7,519 nucleotides of DNA from Pseudomonadales bacterium (GCA_021295935.1 JAGWBL010000043.1:1-7519), one strand, 5' to 3'. Numbered from the stretch's first letter, positions 1 to 6,510 are shown. Notes: generated from the sequence alone by a model not told the origin. Translations and numbers: made by a program.

Positions 1-189
1 GAGAATCTGGAAGACACGCTTACCATGATCGAGGATTTCAGCGTGACATCGCCCGAGCTTGCCGAAGACCAGATATCGCTCCGCGTGTTGCGTCATTTCG
101 CGTCGTCCGTGCGTCACTACCAGTATCACGGAACGGATGTTCTCGTGATCCAGGTCCGCTCCCCAAAACCCACCAAGAACCCGACGTAG
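1..189 (+). CDS. 3' end of an unidentified gene (partial)
   Basis: Frame 1 is open from the first base to a TAG at 187-189, giving the last 62 residues of a protein that begins outside the window. The visible part contains an acidic stretch (TSPELAEDQISLRVLRHF), then an alternating hydrophobic segment (GTDVLVIQVRS) that reads like a final beta strand, and a basic, proline-rich tail (PKPTKNPT). Codon third positions are GC-rich, as in the neighbouring genes, which supports real coding. I do not recognise the family. The gap to the next gene is 36 bases, so the two could be cotranscribed. No signal, membrane segment or catalytic motif is visible in this fragment. Confidence 0.6.
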   Translation, partial: ENLEDTLTMIEDFSVTSPELAEDQISLRVLRHFASSVRHYQYHGTDVLVIQVRSPKPTKNPT

Positions 190-225
190 CGTCAGCTTGG
201 CACGAGCGATGGCGTCACAGTCGGC

Positions 226-1761
226 ATGAGCAAGAGTTCCGAGCCTCAATCGCTTGAAATCGAACTCAAGTTCACGGGATCGGACGCGCAGTTGTCCATG
301 GCGTTCTCCGCACTCACCGACGGTCGAACGACGCATGCAGAGGAGATGCACTCCATCTACTTCGACACTTCATGCCTGGACTTGGCACGACGAGGGTATG
401 TGCTGAGAACCAGGAAGTTCGGAACCGGTCTCTGCGAACTCACGCTGAAGTCAGGCTCTGGCGACAGCCCCATTGCCCGAAACGAATGGACCGCGGAGCT
501 TGCCAAGCCTGCCGTCGACCTTTCGCTGCTGCCAAGGGGAGCGTTCGAGCAGGACCTGGTCGACGTCCACTCCGGCTCGCTCGAAGCCCGATTCTCCACG
601 CGTGTGACTCGCAGCATCGCTGTTGTCGGCTTCCGTGAATCCACGGTGGAAGTGGCGCTTGACAGCGGGTCTGTGCGAGCCGACAAACTCTCCGAGCCGA
701 TCGCCGAACTCGAACTGGAACTCAAGTCCGGTTCCGTGAACGATCTCGTCGCCATGGCACGAACCGCGGTCGCAGACTTCGGACTGAGACTGGATCCGGA
801 TTCCAAGGCGGCCAAGGGCGCCAGGCTGGCTGACCCGCATGCGGGCAAACAGGCGTTCAAGGCGAATCTGCCGCGCTTGTCGCCTTCGGATGACGCCGCT
901 TCCTCCCTGCAGAAAATCGCCAGTTCGACTGCGTCTCACCTCTTGTGCAACAGAATAGTCGCCCAAACGGGAAGTCATCCCGAAGGCGTACACCAAGTGC
1001 GGGTAGCGCTCCGGAGGCTTCGTTCTGCCCTGATGGTGTTCAGGCCGGTCCTCACCCATCGAGGCAGGCGCGTGGCTCGCGATGCACGAACCGTGTTCCG
1101 CGCACTCGGCCCCGTGCGGGACCTCGATGTCTTCTTGACGGAGACGCTTGGACAGCTGTCCGCTCAGGAGACCAGCGTCGACGGGCTCACGTCCCTGGTG
1201 ATGGTGGCGCAGCGGCGGCGCGCCAGCAATCAGGAGAGGGCCTCGGCGGTCCTCGGCGACGGAACCCTTGATCAGCTGTTGCTCGACCTCCTCGAAATAT
1301 CGGTTTCCTCCGAACGGTTCGTCGGAAGATTCAGGAACGATCTTGCAAGCGAATTCTCGAGCATTCTCACCAAGAGACACGAGACCGCGCTCGAATTGGG
1401 TTCGGAGGATCTTGCCACGTTGGATCCGGCAGAGCTCCACCTGCTGCGTCTTCAGTTGAAGAAGCTTCGGTACGCCTGCGATCTCGCACGGGGAGTCTTC
1501 CCCAGTGCAAAGTCCACCGGATTCACGAAGCGACTGGCCGCCTTGCAAGAGTGGTTGGGAGCTGCCAATGACGCCATCGTCGCAATGGAGATCGCCGGAG
1601 AGCTTGCAGAAGCGGACGACCAGGCTTCAGAGGGTGCGGAGGCAGTTCAAGAGCTCTACGATCGACAACTCGCCGAGTTGCATCCAAGGATTGCGTCAGC
1701 GTGGAACAAGTTCACGAAATCCAGACTTTTCTGGTGCCGGAACAGACCCGCCTGCAACTGA
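226..1761 (+). CDS. CYTH and CHAD domain protein (inorganic triphosphatase type)
   Basis: A 511-residue protein with two recognisable domains. The N-terminal CYTH domain (about residues 9-205) opens with the ExExK signature EIELKF (E11, E13, K15). It continues with YFDT (45-48), the basic strand LRTRKFG (60-66), LTLKS (72-76), ARNEW (84-88) and the acidic strand ELELELK (161-167), residues that line the metal- and triphosphate-binding tunnel in this family. The C-terminal CHAD domain (about 225-500) is helical. It carries the histidine/arginine-rich motifs HQVRVALRRLRSAL (256-269), RDLDVF (299-304) and HLLRLQLKKLRY (405-416), typical of polyphosphate-binding CHAD proteins. The architecture matches E. 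coli YgiF-type triphosphatases, so tripolyphosphate hydrolysis or polyphosphate binding in the cytoplasm is inferred. The ATG at 226 has no strong Shine-Dalgarno. I chose it because the CYTH signature begins 10 residues in. It converges on ctaB. Confidence 0.93.
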   Translation: MSKSSEPQSLEIELKFTGSDAQLSMAFSALTDGRTTHAEEMHSIYFDTSCLDLARRGYVLRTRKFGTGLCELTLKSGSGDSPIARNEWTAELAKPAVDLSLLPRGAFEQDLVDVHSGSLEARFSTRVTRSIAVVGFRESTVEVALDSGSVRADKLSEPIAELELELKSGSVNDLVAMARTAVADFGLRLDPDSKAAKGARLADPHAGKQAFKANLPRLSPSDDAASSLQKIASSTASHLLCNRIVAQTGSHPEGVHQVRVALRRLRSALMVFRPVLTHRGRRVARDARTVFRALGPVRDLDVFLTETLGQLSAQETSVDGLTSLVMVAQRRRASNQERASAVLGDGTLDQLLLDLLEISVSSERFVGRFRNDLASEFSSILTKRHETALELGSEDLATLDPAELHLLRLQLKKLRYACDLARGVFPSAKSTGFTKRLAALQEWLGAANDAIVAMEIAGELAEADDQASEGAEAVQELYDRQLAELHPRIASAWNKFTKSRLFWCRNRPACN

Positions 1762-1776
1762 CCGAGTGCGGGTCAG
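1758..1776. terminator. Inverted repeat across two convergent stop codons
   Basis: CTGACC (1758-1763) and GGTCAG (1771-1776) form a perfect 6-base-pair stem with a 7-base loop. The left arm contains the TGA of the CYTH-CHAD gene and the right arm contains the stop of ctaB on the other strand. The position suggests a shared bidirectional transcription end. There is no T-run on either side, so it is not a canonical intrinsic terminator, and the stem could be a chance product of two TGA-containing ends. Confidence 0.3.
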
Positions 1777-2657
1777 GGCATTGTCAGTGCGTGATCGACG
1801 ACGAGAGCCAAGAACAACAGAGCCAAGTAGATCACGGAGTAGCGAAACAGCGCCTTTGGCGCGCGTTCGTTCCCGGCAAACAGAAGCAGGGCGAGCCGCA
1901 GGAACCCTGCTCCCAGGACCACCGCGCCGCCCAAGTAGAGCCAACTTGCCATGCCGATCAGGAACGGCATCAAGCTCACTACCAGGAGCGCAAGGGTGTA
2001 CACCAGGACCTGCAATCGGGTCGCACGAACTCCGTGAGTCACGGGCAGCATCGGAATGTTCGCCTTCGCGTACTCGTCCTTCCGATCCAGCGCGAGTGAC
2101 CAGAAATGTGGCGGCGTCCAAACGAAGATGATCAGGGTCAACAGCAACGCTTCCGTCGCGATTTCTCCTGTGATCGCTGCCCAACCCAGCACTGGCGGGG
2201 CCGCGCCGAACAATCCGCCCAGCACGATGTTCTGTGGTGTGGCGCGCTTGAGACAGAGCGTGTAGACCAAGGCGTACCCTACCCAAGAGGCGACGTTCAG
2301 CCATGCCGTCAGAGGATTGACCCACACGTAGAGCACTAAGAACCCGCTCAGTCCCAGCGCTGCAGAGAACAGCAGTCCTTCGACCGCACCAACCCTGCCC
2401 ATCGCCGCCGGCCGATGCTCGGTGCGTGCCATGCGAGCGTCGATCTGCGCATCCGCGATGTGATTGACGGCAGCGGCCGAGGCCGCAACCAAGGCAATGC
2501 CCAAGATGCCAAGCGAGACGGGGGCCAGCGGAACCATGGTCGGCATCGACAGGAACATTCCGACCAGCGCCGTAAGCAACATCAGCGAAACTACGCGCGG
2601 CTTGGTTATCTCAACGAAGTCCCTCCAGGACCGAGCTGGAGAGGAGAGTTCACCCAT
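1773..2657 (-). CDS. ctaB: Protoheme IX farnesyltransferase (heme O synthase)
   Basis: A 294-residue integral membrane prenyltransferase, the usual length for CtaB/CyoE. It joins farnesyl diphosphate to heme B to make heme O, the precursor of heme A for cytochrome oxidases. Family signatures are present in order: ITKPRVV (17-23), the first aspartate-rich motif NHIADAQID (65-73) followed by MARTEHRP (76-83), LKRATPQNIVLGGLFGAAPP (136-155), and FVWTPPHFWSLAL with the second aspartate motif DRKDEYAKANIPMLPV (191-206). Hydrophobic segments between these motifs fit the UbiA-fold helix bundle. The ATG at 2657 is preferred because ITKPRVV normally lies close to the N-terminus. No clear ribosome-binding site precedes it. 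The neighbours are not oxidase subunits, SURF1, CtaA or SCO, so within this window it sits apart from a cox operon. An uncharacterised lipoprotein gene lies 146 bases upstream on the same strand. Confidence 0.96.
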   Translation of the reverse strand: MGELSSPARSWRDFVEITKPRVVSLMLLTALVGMFLSMPTMVPLAPVSLGILGIALVAASAAAVNHIADAQIDARMARTEHRPAAMGRVGAVEGLLFSAALGLSGFLVLYVWVNPLTAWLNVASWVGYALVYTLCLKRATPQNIVLGGLFGAAPPVLGWAAITGEIATEALLLTLIIFVWTPPHFWSLALDRKDEYAKANIPMLPVTHGVRATRLQVLVYTLALLVVSLMPFLIGMASWLYLGGAVVLGAGFLRLALLLFAGNERAPKALFRYSVIYLALLFLALVVDHALTMP

Positions 2658-2793
2658 GGAGATTCAGTCGGAATGCAAGAGGCGCGACGCGAGCGCATCG
2701 CTTCCTGCAATGATAGGACAGTGTCGGTTGTCCGCCGATGCACGCCAGTTCGGTCGCAACCGGCAGCGCTCGACGCCCTGCCGCGGAGCATCC

Positions 2794-2805
2794 GACATCG
2801 ATGTC
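2794..2805. repeat. 12-base perfect palindrome at the lipoprotein 3' end
   Basis: GACATCGATGTC is self-complementary without a spacer. It overlaps the stop codon of the lipoprotein gene and lies about 140 bases upstream of the ctaB start. A loopless palindrome is a poor RNA hairpin, so if functional it would more likely be a protein-binding or methylation site. It may equally be chance. Confidence 0.25.
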
Positions 2806-3376
2806 ACTCAGGATCGGGTGCGAACTCATCCGGCCCTAAAGGAGGCTCTGGCTCCCACGCGACAAACTGGTTCTGGAGCGCCCAGTCCCTAGGTCCGGTT
2901 CGCGCAAGAGTGATGAGGTAGGCAGCCGGTTCCTGGGCGTACAGTCGCACGCATACCACGGCTCTGTCGTTCCAGATTCCCACTCGGGACAGGGTGATCA
3001 CTGGACGGCCCGTCCGCGCTCGCACAACCTCAGGACCGCCGCCAGCAGCACCCACCACGATGTTGCTCCGGGAGGTCAATGCAGCCAGGTCCAGCGGGGA
3101 CCCGCCCTTTCCGTTCGCAAGGAGAAAGGCGTGGTACAGATCCGCGGAGACTCCGGTCTTGTTCGCTCCCTTCGTCTCGCAATCGGACAGAACGCCGAGC
3201 AAGGTAAAACGAGAATCGGGCAACCACGGCGACTCGATGAAACTGCGCAAGACGTCCTCCTCGCTGGGAGGTGGAAGATCAGGGGCACTCCCGCAACCCT
3301 CCAAGGCGAGCGTCGAGAGCGACAACACAAGTGGCATCCAGGCATACGCCCGACGCCGGCCGTGGCTTCGGTACAT
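2804..3376 (-). CDS. Predicted lipoprotein of unknown function
   Basis: From the ATG at 3376 the product is 190 residues. It begins with a basic n-region (MYRSHGRRRAY), a hydrophobic core (MPLVLSLSTLALEG) and a cysteine at residue 28 in the context LEGC-GS. This fits a type II lipoprotein signal, although Glu at -2 is unusual. Gly at +2 is compatible with outer-membrane sorting. A proline-rich linker (APDLPPPSEED) follows, then a mixed domain ending in beta-rich text (VVCVRLYAQEPAAYLITLAR) and an acidic, proline-rich tail. I do not recognise the family. An in-frame ATG at 3475 has a strong GGAGGT (3482-3487) six bases upstream, while 3376 has none. That longer form (223 residues) would place 33 extra polar residues before the signal. 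The same frame opens further to 3577, but that would overlap the divergent ArsC-like gene. It may share a transcript with ctaB. Confidence 0.68.
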   Translation of the reverse strand: MYRSHGRRRAYAWMPLVLSLSTLALEGCGSAPDLPPPSEEDVLRSFIESPWLPDSRFTLLGVLSDCETKGANKTGVSADLYHAFLLANGKGGSPLDLAALTSRSNIVVGAAGGGPEVVRARTGRPVITLSRVGIWNDRAVVCVRLYAQEPAAYLITLARTGPRDWALQNQFVAWEPEPPLGPDEFAPDPE

Positions 3377-3481
3377 GCTGATGGTCGAGCTTGCCTGTTC
3401 CTGAGTCCTCGCTATCCGTGCAACTTCACGCGTCGAAGTCTCGCTTCGCACTCTCCTACGAATCGTGGGTTCCATGCTTCG

Positions 3482-3487
3482 ACCTCC
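3482..3487 (-). promoter_or_regulatory. Strong Shine-Dalgarno upstream of the alternative lipoprotein start
   Basis: On the minus strand GGAGGT stands six bases before the ATG at 3475-3473, which is in frame with the lipoprotein. It is the best ribosome-binding site in the divergent intergenic region. Either translation begins here and the annotated lipoprotein has a long N-terminal extension, or the match is fortuitous. Confidence 0.4.
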
Positions 3488-3511
3488 GATGGCGGCATCC
3501 ATTCTGCCCGG

Positions 3512-3538
3512 TTCAATCAAGCGCTCGGACTCTATACT
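3512..3538 (+). promoter_or_regulatory. Possible promoter of the ArsC-like gene
   Basis: TATACT (3533-3538) differs from the sigma-70 -10 consensus at one base and stands out in GC-rich surroundings. A weak -35 candidate, TTCAAT (3512-3517), lies 15 bases upstream, which is short of the ideal 17. Transcription would begin near 3545, giving a leader of roughly 20 bases that includes the AGAGG ribosome-binding site. Confidence 0.35.
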
Positions 3539-3566
3539 GCGCGCTGGCCAATCCACGAGAGGATTG

Positions 3567-3920
3567 ATGAGCGCCATAGTCGTCTACTTCAATCCACATT
3601 GCACAAAGTGCCGAATCGCGAAGGGAGAGATTGACCGGAGCGGTGTGGAGTGCGAAGTCATCAGGTACATGGATCATCCCCTCGACGAGGAAGCGCTTGG
3701 TGCGTTGGTCGATCAGCTTGAGGGCCCGGTTTCCGACCTGGTCCGGAAAGACCGTCGATTTGATGAACTCGGACTCGGCGCTGCCGACTACCGAACCAGG
3801 GAGCCGGTGATCGACCTGCTCGTCGACCACCCGGAACTGATGCAACGCCCCGTCATCGTCCGCGACGGGATCGCGCGTATCGCACGCACTCCGGAATCGG
3901 TCACTCAGGCAATCGGATAG
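3567..3920 (+). CDS. ArsC-family thioredoxin-fold reductase
   Basis: A 117-residue protein of the ArsC/YfgD/Spx family, small thiol-dependent oxidoreductases that include glutaredoxin-coupled arsenate reductases. The active-site loop is FNPHCTKC, with the catalytic Cys12 and a second cysteine at 15. Arg60 (in LVRKD), Arg94 (in QRPVIV) and Arg107 (in ARTPESV) occupy the same positions as the anion-binding arginines of plasmid R773 ArsC (C12, R60, R94, R107), which I recall from that enzyme. The length matches the shorter chromosomal YfgD branch rather than the ~141-residue plasmid enzymes. No arsenic operon genes (arsR, arsB, acr3) are adjacent, so a role in arsenate detoxification is not supported by context. 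The ATG at 3567 is chosen because the fold starts immediately (SAIVVYF) and GAGAGG (3557-3562) precedes it; the frame opens earlier, at 3465. It is divergent from the lipoprotein gene. Confidence 0.9.
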   Translation: MSAIVVYFNPHCTKCRIAKGEIDRSGVECEVIRYMDHPLDEEALGALVDQLEGPVSDLVRKDRRFDELGLGAADYRTREPVIDLLVDHPELMQRPVIVRDGIARIARTPESVTQAIG

Positions 3921-3928
3921 CGCTTCTA

Positions 3929-3977
3929 ATTGGCAACCAACAAGATTCAGGCGCGCTGATTGCCATTCCATGCCAAT
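3929..3977. repeat. Short inverted repeat after the ArsC-like gene
   Basis: ATTGGCA (3929-3935) and TGCCAAT (3971-3977) are perfect complements, separated by 35 bases, just after the stop at 3920. The spacing is long for a hairpin and there is no T-run, so this is weak evidence for a terminator. The rest of the 191-base gap up to 4112 shows no other clear signal. Confidence 0.15.
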
Positions 3978-4111
3978 CGTGACTTCGCGACGCACACGGT
4001 CACGCGTCACAGTCCTGAAACCACACTTGAGTACGCTTTCGAGGTGCGGCGACGTTGAGCCCGCAAGCGGCTTCGCCGTTCTCATCACCTGCGCGTCCAC
4101 CGGGAAGAGCG

Positions 4112-4393
4112 ATGGCTGCAGAACTCGGTAAGGGGCGGTCTTTCCTCAAGGCCGTGCTGCGACACTGGGGACGCATACGCAGACTCAAACGCCCGACGCG
4201 GGTCCTTGCGGGGATTGCGCTGTGCTTTGGGGGCGTGCTCTGGTTTCTTCCGATACTCGGCATGTGGATGCTTCCACTCGGACTTGTCGTGCTCGCGCTC
4301 GAGATTCCCTTGCTTCGCCCCCGAATCGACGCTTGGGTGGAACGCAAGGAACGATCCCTCGGCGTACGGGACCGATCCGAGCCCGAAGAGTGA
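4112..4393 (+). CDS. Small predicted membrane protein
   Basis: A 93-residue protein with a basic N-terminus (FLKAVLRHWGRIRRLKRPTR), one long or two short membrane segments (about residues 30-66) and a charged C-terminal tail (RIDAWVERKERSL). The core FLPILGMWMLPLGLVVLALE resembles a recurring motif (PxLGFWMLPLGL followed by a D/E-P-LR turn) seen in small uncharacterised proteobacterial membrane proteins related to the PGPGW group. This assignment is from recall. The function is unknown; inner-membrane location is inferred. The ATG at 4112 is preferred over a TTG at 4055 because GGGAAG (4102-4107) lies just upstream and the basic membrane-anchor region begins soon after. Its stop is 147 bases before the acyl-CoA synthetase. 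Confidence 0.75.
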   Translation: MAAELGKGRSFLKAVLRHWGRIRRLKRPTRVLAGIALCFGGVLWFLPILGMWMLPLGLVVLALEIPLLRPRIDAWVERKERSLGVRDRSEPEE

Positions 4394-4460
4394 GGACTCT
4401 CCGACGCAAGACTGCGCTGTCCGACATCTCCATCGAGCCGCCAAGACCCACCCATTGGAC

Positions 4461-4487
4461 CGGGTCCCTGGTTACGGAAGGGACCCG
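4461..4487. promoter_or_regulatory. 9+9 base inverted repeat before the acyl-CoA synthetase
   Basis: CGGGTCCCT (4461-4469) and AGGGACCCG (4479-4487) are perfect complements around a 9-base spacer (GGTTACGGA). As RNA this is a strong GC-rich hairpin. As DNA the half-site centres are 18 bases apart, a spacing that suits a dimeric regulator. A possible -10 (TATCTT, 4504-4509) lies just downstream, so an operator overlapping the promoter of the synthetase is one reading. Termination of the upstream membrane-protein gene is the other, but no T-run follows. Confidence 0.45.
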
Positions 4488-4540
4488 ATGGCCGACCTCA
4501 GAGTATCTTTGACTCTCCTAAACCCTCGGGAGGCCAGTTG

Positions 4541-6349
4541 ATGGGACTTCTCGACACAATCCAGGTCCTTGGGGCGGTTCCCAGCCTTCTCACGGTGAAG
4601 AAGGCGCTCAAGTCCAAACCGGCGAATCACAAGGACTGCATTGCAAGGTTGCTTGAACGAAACGCGGACCAACATGGTGATCGGACGGCCGTCGTGTTCG
4701 AAGGCCTATCCTTGACATGGGGCGAACTCAACGCCCAGTCCAACCAGATCGCTCACGCTCTCAAGAGCATCGGCATCGGCCAGAGCGACATCGCGGCCCT
4801 GTTTGTCGAGAACCGAATCGAGTACATCTCGTGCATGCTTGCGCTTAACAAGCTTGGAGCGATCGGCGCGTTGGTCAATACCGGGCTTCGTTCGAATCCG
4901 CTGAAGCACTGCATCGTTTCGACGAATGCCAAGATCATGTTGTTCGGAACCGAGCTCGCTGACGTGGTCGACGACGTGCGCTCAGAGTTGGGACTGAAGC
5001 AAGAATCCAGTTTCGTGGCCGTGGCGGACGGTACGGATGGATCGGTTCCCGACTGGGCACTTGACCTGGCGGAGCTGATCCGGGACATGCCCACCTCGAA
5101 CCACCCCGAGACTCAGGATGTCATGAATTGGGACCCATGCATGTACATCTTCACCTCGGGAACGACTGGGCTGCCGAAGGCGGCAATCGTGTCCAACAAC
5201 CGGTTTCTCTCTGCCGCCAAGATGGCTCACTTGGCAGGGCTGAAAGCCACACCGAAAGACAGGATCTACCTCTGCACTCCGCTGTACCACGGAACCTCCA
5301 CCATCGTTGGGGTCGGCGCGGCGCTGTCCTCCGGCGCATCCATCTACCTCCGCAGGAAGTTCTCGGTCAGTGCGTTCTTGCCGGAGGTGCGCAAGCACGG
5401 ATGCAACATGTTCGTCTACGTGGGCGAGTTGTGTCGGTTCCTGCACAACTCTCCCAGACGCCCGGACGATGGTGCCAATCCCATCGTCTCGATCCTCGGC
5501 AACGGCCTGCGACCGGATATCTGGGAAGACTTCGCGGACAGGTTTCGCATTCCCCGGGTCATCGAGTTCTACGGTGCCAGCGAGGGCAATGCGTCCTTCG
5601 CCTATCTCCTCAACAAGAAGAACACGATCGGACTGACCACGACCGACGTTCGCTTGGTGGAGTACGACGTAGACGCTGACGAACTCATACGCAGCAAAAC
5701 CGGAAGTCTTGTGGTGGCAAGGGACGGCGAGGAGGGGTTGTGCCTTGCAAGAATCACCGACAAATCGAGATTCGAGGGCTACACCGATTCGGGCGCGACC
5801 GAAAGGAAGATCATCCGCGACGCGTTCGAGGACGGAGATGCCTGGTTCAACACTGGCGACCTGCTGAGAACGGTCGACGTGGGATTCTCGCTCGGCTACG
5901 CTCACTATCAATTTGTCGATCGCGTCGGCGACACCTTCCGATGGCGATCCCAAAACGTGTCCACCACACAGGTAAGCGAGGTCGTGAATCTCCTGCCCGA
6001 CGTGGACATCTGCAGTGTCTATGGAGTGAACATTCCCGGAACCGAAGGCCGAGCAGGCATGGCTGCCGTCACTTTGACGGAAGGAGCGGAATCGCTGGAC
6101 TTGGGGAGCTTTGCGGAGCAGATTCAGGCTCAGCTCCCGTCATATGCATGGCCGGTTTTCGTGCGAGTGAGATCGGACGTGGAAGTCACTGGAACGTTCA
6201 AGCTGCGTAAGGTCGAACTGCAACGAGACGGATATGACGTCACGGTTGTTCGGGACCCGATTTTCGTGCTGAAGCCGAGAACTACTGAGTATGTTCCCCT
6301 CGACAAGGAGTTCCATTCGGCGTTGTTGTCTGGGTCGGCCGGGTACTAG
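4541..6349 (+). CDS. FATP-type long-chain acyl-CoA synthetase
   Basis: A 602-residue adenylate-forming enzyme of the fatty-acid-transport-protein (FadD6/VLACS-like) branch. It activates fatty acids to acyl-CoA through an acyl-AMP intermediate. Signatures in order: the P-loop-like YIFTSGTTGLPKAA (202-215), TPLYHGTS (246-253), the adenine-binding EFYGASEGN (342-350), WFNTGDLLR with the ribose-binding Asp440 (435-443), the FATP motif DRVGDTFRWRSQNVSTTQV (460-478), and TGTFK with the likely catalytic Lys554. The N-terminal region (HGDRTAVVFEGLSLTWGELN) and C-terminal FVLKPRTTEYVPLD also match this group. Unusually, the FATP motif has Gln at two positions that are normally Glu. The ATG at 4541 is chosen because GGGAGG (4528-4533) lies seven bases upstream; the preceding TTG (4538) is in frame. 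The N-terminus is moderately hydrophobic, so membrane association is possible. Its stop abuts a minus-strand stop. Confidence 0.93.
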   Translation: MGLLDTIQVLGAVPSLLTVKKALKSKPANHKDCIARLLERNADQHGDRTAVVFEGLSLTWGELNAQSNQIAHALKSIGIGQSDIAALFVENRIEYISCMLALNKLGAIGALVNTGLRSNPLKHCIVSTNAKIMLFGTELADVVDDVRSELGLKQESSFVAVADGTDGSVPDWALDLAELIRDMPTSNHPETQDVMNWDPCMYIFTSGTTGLPKAAIVSNNRFLSAAKMAHLAGLKATPKDRIYLCTPLYHGTSTIVGVGAALSSGASIYLRRKFSVSAFLPEVRKHGCNMFVYVGELCRFLHNSPRRPDDGANPIVSILGNGLRPDIWEDFADRFRIPRVIEFYGASEGNASFAYLLNKKNTIGLTTTDVRLVEYDVDADELIRSKTGSLVVARDGEEGLCLARITDKSRFEGYTDSGATERKIIRDAFEDGDAWFNTGDLLRTVDVGFSLGYAHYQFVDRVGDTFRWRSQNVSTTQVSEVVNLLPDVDICSVYGVNIPGTEGRAGMAAVTLTEGAESLDLGSFAEQIQAQLPSYAWPVFVRVRSDVEVTGTFKLRKVELQRDGYDVTVVRDPIFVLKPRTTEYVPLDKEFHSALLSGSAGY

Positions 6350-6510
6350 CGGTAGACGTCGCAAACCTCCACGCCTTTAAACCGCTTGTACACCCTTTGG
6401 TACTGACCCGGGTTGATGCGGGTTGCCGCTGCGATCGCATCCTTGAGCACGTGACACCCGATGACGGCATCCGCATCCTGGACTCCTCCCTTGATGGAAG
6501 TGGATTTTAC
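6346..6510 (-). pseudogene. 3' remnant of an unidentified gene
   Basis: On the minus strand about 55 codons ending at a TAG (6348-6346) have GC-rich third positions and a protein-like sequence: DADAVIGCHVLKDAIAAAT, then INPGQYQRVYKRFKG, then VEVCDVYR. Upstream of about 6510 the frame stays open to an ATG at 6681, but codon use drifts to A/T-ending codons and the residues stop looking protein-like, so the true 5' part seems lost. The TAG overlaps the TAG of the acyl-CoA synthetase in the tetranucleotide CTAG. I do not recognise the family. It may be an intact small gene of 99-111 residues instead; the compositional break argues mildly against that. Confidence 0.4.

Noticed and set aside
451..1548. 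Long minus-strand frame (365 codons) opposite the CYTH-CHAD gene.
   Set aside because: The + strand product has clear CYTH and CHAD motifs throughout, and the opposite frame shows no recognisable family. GC-rich coding DNA often leaves such antisense frames open.
2710..2715. TATCAT on the minus strand as a -10 for ctaB.
   Set aside because: No acceptable -35 lies at 16-18 bases, so it is not supported as a promoter on sequence alone.
3567..4393. Possible arsenic-resistance operon (ArsC plus membrane protein).
   Set aside because: The membrane protein has only 93 residues and resembles no arsenite exporter, and no ArsR-like regulator is present.
4884..4898. GTTCGAATCC, resembling a tRNA T-loop.
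   Set aside because: It lies within the acyl-CoA synthetase coding frame and has no acceptor, D or anticodon arms around it.
4982..5953. Minus-strand frame of 323 codons inside the acyl-CoA synthetase.
   Set aside because: It is antisense to conserved adenylation motifs and has no recognisable domain or ribosome-binding site.
6282..6476. Minus-strand frame of 64 codons starting at an ATG preceded by AGGGAGGAG.
   Set aside because: The Shine-Dalgarno-like match is good, but the product is Ser/Thr/Arg/Pro-rich, as in an out-of-frame reading. The neighbouring frame has better codon use, and this one overlaps the end of the acyl-CoA synthetase.
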